Shown here in pieces: positions 62,241-64,000 of a stretch of DNA of 64,000 nucleotides. Source of the DNA: Pelagicoccus sp. SDUM812005 (GTDB lineage: Bacteria; Verrucomicrobiota; Verrucomicrobiia; Opitutales; Opitutaceae). The position numbers and the translations under genes were made by a program. Each line of letters starts with the position of its first letter. Within the stretch, counting starts at the first letter, position 1. Location: NCBI RefSeq assembly GCF_031127875.1, contig NZ_JARXIA010000007.1:212630-276629 (forward strand). The letters are read 5' to 3'. The notes beneath the pieces were generated by a model, which searched no databases, had not been told where the DNA came from, and saw only the letters and a program-made list of their open reading frames with translations.

Positions 62241-63722
62241 TTAGGCGGTCTTTGACTCGTGGAGTTGGTAGGTACGATAGCCGAAAAGGGCGATTAGCAC
62301 GAAGCAGGCTGCGGGTAGCCAGAAAGAGGTGCGTACTCCGTAGCTTTCGATTAGTCCGCCTTGCAGCTTGGTGAGCACTGCTCCGCCAACGATGGCCATG
62401 ATGAGGTAGGCGGAGCCCAGCTTGGTTTCTTCCTCCTTCAGATCTTTTAGGGCGATGCCGTAGATAGTCGGAAACATAAGGGACATGCAGGCCGAGATGA
62501 GGACGAGGCAGGTCAGGCCAGTGTATCCAGGAAGATAGATAGCACCGATCGTAAAGCCCAATCCGGCGAGGGAAAAGATGAATAGCAGCTTGCCGGGGCT
62601 GATGAAGCGGAGCAGGAACGTGCAGATGAAGCGGCTGCAGAGGAAGATGATCATAGCCGCTATATTCCACTTTTGAGCGGTGGCTAGGTCGAGGCCTACT
62701 TGCTCCATTCCGTAGTGTATGATGAAGGTCCAGCACATGATCTGAGCTCCTACATAGAAGCCTTGGGCGAGCACGCCTTCGCGAAAATGCGCTTTTTTGA
62801 GAAGATGCCCTGTCACGGTGAAAAAGGGAGCGTCCTGCTCTTCCCGCTTGAATAGTGGAAGTTTGGATACGGAGAAAATGATCAGGAAAGTGAATACGAC
62901 GCCGGCGATCACCATGTAAGGGGTGCGGACGAAGCCGAGGTCGGCTTGCTGTAGGGCTGCGAATTTATCGGGTTCGGTGAAGCGGAGTGTTTTGAGGGCG
63001 TCGGGGACGGCTCCGTCGAGTGCTCCGGGGAGTTCGTCAGCGAAGGTGGGGACGCCGTTCTTGTAGAAGGTTACGGTGTTGCCGTCGGCGAGGGAAACGG
63101 TCTCGCCTGTAAGCGTAGCTCCTTCGGGGAGTTTGCTTGAATCCGATATTAGGTACTGCGTGTAGGCCGGGTTGTTTTGGCCAAGCTCGGCGCGAAACTC
63201 GCCGACTTGCAGGGCGGGCGCTAGCAGGAAGGTGGCCACTGCCATACCGGTCAGGGAGCCGATGGGGTTGAAGGCCTGGGCGAGGTTGAGACGTTGGGTT
63301 GCGGTCTCGGGAGGTCCCATAGCGAGGATGTATGGATTGCAGGAGGTCTCCAGGAAGGCTAGGCCGTAGGTGATGACGTAGGAGGCGAGGCAAAATACCC
63401 AGAAGGTTGCGGTGAGGCTAGCTGGGATGGTGATCAAGGCGCCAACGCCGTAGAGGGTGAGCCCGAGGATGATGGCTGCTTTGTAGCTGTACTTTCGGAT
63501 GAAAAGCGCTGCGGGGATGGCCATGCAGAAGTAGCCGGTGTAGAATGCGAACTGCAGCCAGGAGGCTTGGGAAGTGCCGATGATAAAGACTTGCTCGAAT
63601 ACCTTTACGAGGGGGTTGGTGAAGTCGTTGGCGAATCCCCAGAGCGAAAAGCAGCAGGTGGTTACGATGAACGGGAGGAGGTATTGTTTAGGGACTACGG
63701 GCACAGGTGGTCGGTTTTGCAT
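62241..63722 (-). CDS. fucP: L-fucose:H+ symporter
   Basis: A 493-residue major-facilitator transporter of the FucP branch, importing L-fucose with a proton across the inner membrane. The start [25 protein letters not shown], with the conserved NDFTNPLVK motif, and the segment [20 protein letters not shown] with the family's ETSCNPY are diagnostic. Twelve membrane segments with a long central loop (residues about 185-265) are apparent; this loop is longer than in E. coli FucP and is also seen in other Verrucomicrobia and Bacteroidetes as far as I recall. It lies downstream of the dehydrogenase whose end is visible at 63851, with a 127-base gap containing a hairpin, and upstream of fucU. Confidence 0.94.
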   Translation of the reverse strand: MQNRPPVPVVPKQYLLPFIVTTCCFSLWGFANDFTNPLVKVFEQVFIIGTSQASWLQFAFYTGYFCMAIPAALFIRKYSYKAAIILGLTLYGVGALITIPASLTATFWVFCLASYVITYGLAFLETSCNPYILAMGPPETATQRLNLAQAFNPIGSLTGMAVATFLLAPALQVGEFRAELGQNNPAYTQYLISDSSKLPEGATLTGETVSLADGNTVTFYKNGVPTFADELPGALDGAVPDALKTLRFTEPDKFAALQQADLGFVRTPYMVIAGVVFTFLIIFSVSKLPLFKREEQDAPFFTVTGHLLKKAHFREGVLAQGFYVGAQIMCWTFIIHYGMEQVGLDLATAQKWNIAAMIIFLCSRFICTFLLRFISPGKLLFIFSLAGLGFTIGAIYLPGYTGLTCLVLISACMSLMFPTIYGIALKDLKEEETKLGSAYLIMAIVGGAVLTKLQGGLIESYGVRTSFWLPAACFVLIALFGYRTYQLHESKTA

Positions 63723-63795
63723 ATTGGGATTTTTGATTGATCGGCAGGGCCGTCGGCTGGGATGTGTAAAGTGGAGGCGCTCGTGGAATAGCGTA

Positions 63796-63825
63796 AGCCC
63801 ATCTCCGGGGTCGTGGAGATGGGCT
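63796..63825. other. strong intergenic hairpin without T-tract
   Basis: AGCCCATCTCC and GGAGATGGGCT pair perfectly over an 8-base loop, between the dehydrogenase stop and fucP. Without a run of T it is more likely an mRNA-processing or stabilising element than a terminator. Confidence 0.6.
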
Positions 63826-63850
63826 GGGGATGGCTTTTAAATAGGTGCAG

Positions 63851-64000
63851 TTAGGCTTGGAGCTCCTCGTCGAAGCAGACGGCGACTTTGCCGCACTTGC
63901 CGGAAGCCATGAGCGAGTAGGCGTCGGAGACGTTTTCGAGGGCGAAGCGGTGGGTGACGAGGTCGGAGGGCTTGACGCCCCAGCGCACGAGGCGCTCGAG
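63851..64000 (-). CDS. C-terminal end of a zinc-type alcohol/sugar dehydrogenase (5' part outside window)
   Basis: The last 49 residues (LVRWGVKPSDLVTHRFALEN, VSDAYSLMASGKCGKVAVCF) match the end of medium-chain zinc dehydrogenases of the sorbitol/threonine/L-fucose dehydrogenase kind. The gene starts beyond base 64000 and is followed by fucP, so a role in L-fucose or a related deoxy-sugar oxidation is inferred. Confidence 0.75.
   Translation of the reverse strand, partial: LERLVRWGVKPSDLVTHRFALENVSDAYSLMASGKCGKVAVCFDEELQA

Noticed and set aside
62218..62736. N-terminal extension of FucU
   Set aside because: It lies antiparallel-frame inside fucP coding sequence; FucU proteins begin with the residues found at 62217.
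1..64000. CRISPR arrays, rRNA, tRNA genes
   Set aside because: No regularly spaced repeats, no ribosomal RNA sequence and no tRNA cloverleaf were recognised.

Overview
The window looks like a marine Verrucomicrobia chromosome of the class Opitutae (Pelagicoccus or Coraliomargarita type). The evidence is four SusD-less TonB-dependent receptors carrying the ELSPF[TV][VI]DA signature after the signal peptide, an ECF sigma/FecR pair, a DUF6797 cytochrome c protein, many S1 sulfatases, and a tyrosine recombinase remnant of the kind common in this group. About 60 kb is a polysaccharide utilisation region. Three alpha-L-rhamnosidases (GH78), five sulfatases, a BNR_4 beta-propeller fused to a GH88/GH105 unsaturated uronyl hydrolase, and two DUF5722 putative glycosidases point to a sulfated, rhamnose- and uronate-containing glycan. 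Ulvan is the best guess, but this is inference.

Layout. 1-3944 (minus): GH78 (cut by the window edge) and the propeller-GH105 fusion. 4421-10716 (plus): two tandem, very similar TonB receptors. 11006-13524: two proteins of unknown function. 13866-19585: ECF sigma, FecR and an STN-domain TonB receptor interrupted by an in-frame TAA. 19972-25478: secreted GH78 and a DUF6797 cytochrome c protein. 33593-25497 (minus): leaderless sulfatase, binding-protein/permease fusion, ABC permease, NCS1 transporter, a 63-residue membrane protein, and a CBM9-PKD lipoprotein. 33770: LacI-type regulator. 36456-34889 (minus): SnoaL-like and unknown secreted proteins. 36529-37273: decayed coding sequence. 50331-37458 (minus): four exported sulfatases, a leaderless GH78, a GPH symporter and DUF5722. 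50514-60142 (plus): two-component system, fourth TonB receptor, and a DUF5722 protein with CBM3. 60894-61740: broken integrase. 63851-61777 (minus): L-fucose genes (dehydrogenase end, FucP, FucU).

Working model: receptors take up sulfated oligosaccharides. Periplasmic sulfatases, the propeller lyase/GH105, GH78 and DUF5722 trim them. ABC, GPH and NCS1 transporters carry products inward, where a leaderless sulfatase and a leaderless GH78 finish the job.

The most notable new observation is a 13-bp near-palindrome, consensus around GACWGTCAGG. I found it eight times, only between genes, upstream of seven transcription units in the left 36 kb, including the LacI-type gene itself. I saw none upstream of the right-hand units, where a histidine kinase/response regulator pair lies instead. 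This suggests two regulons sharing one locus.
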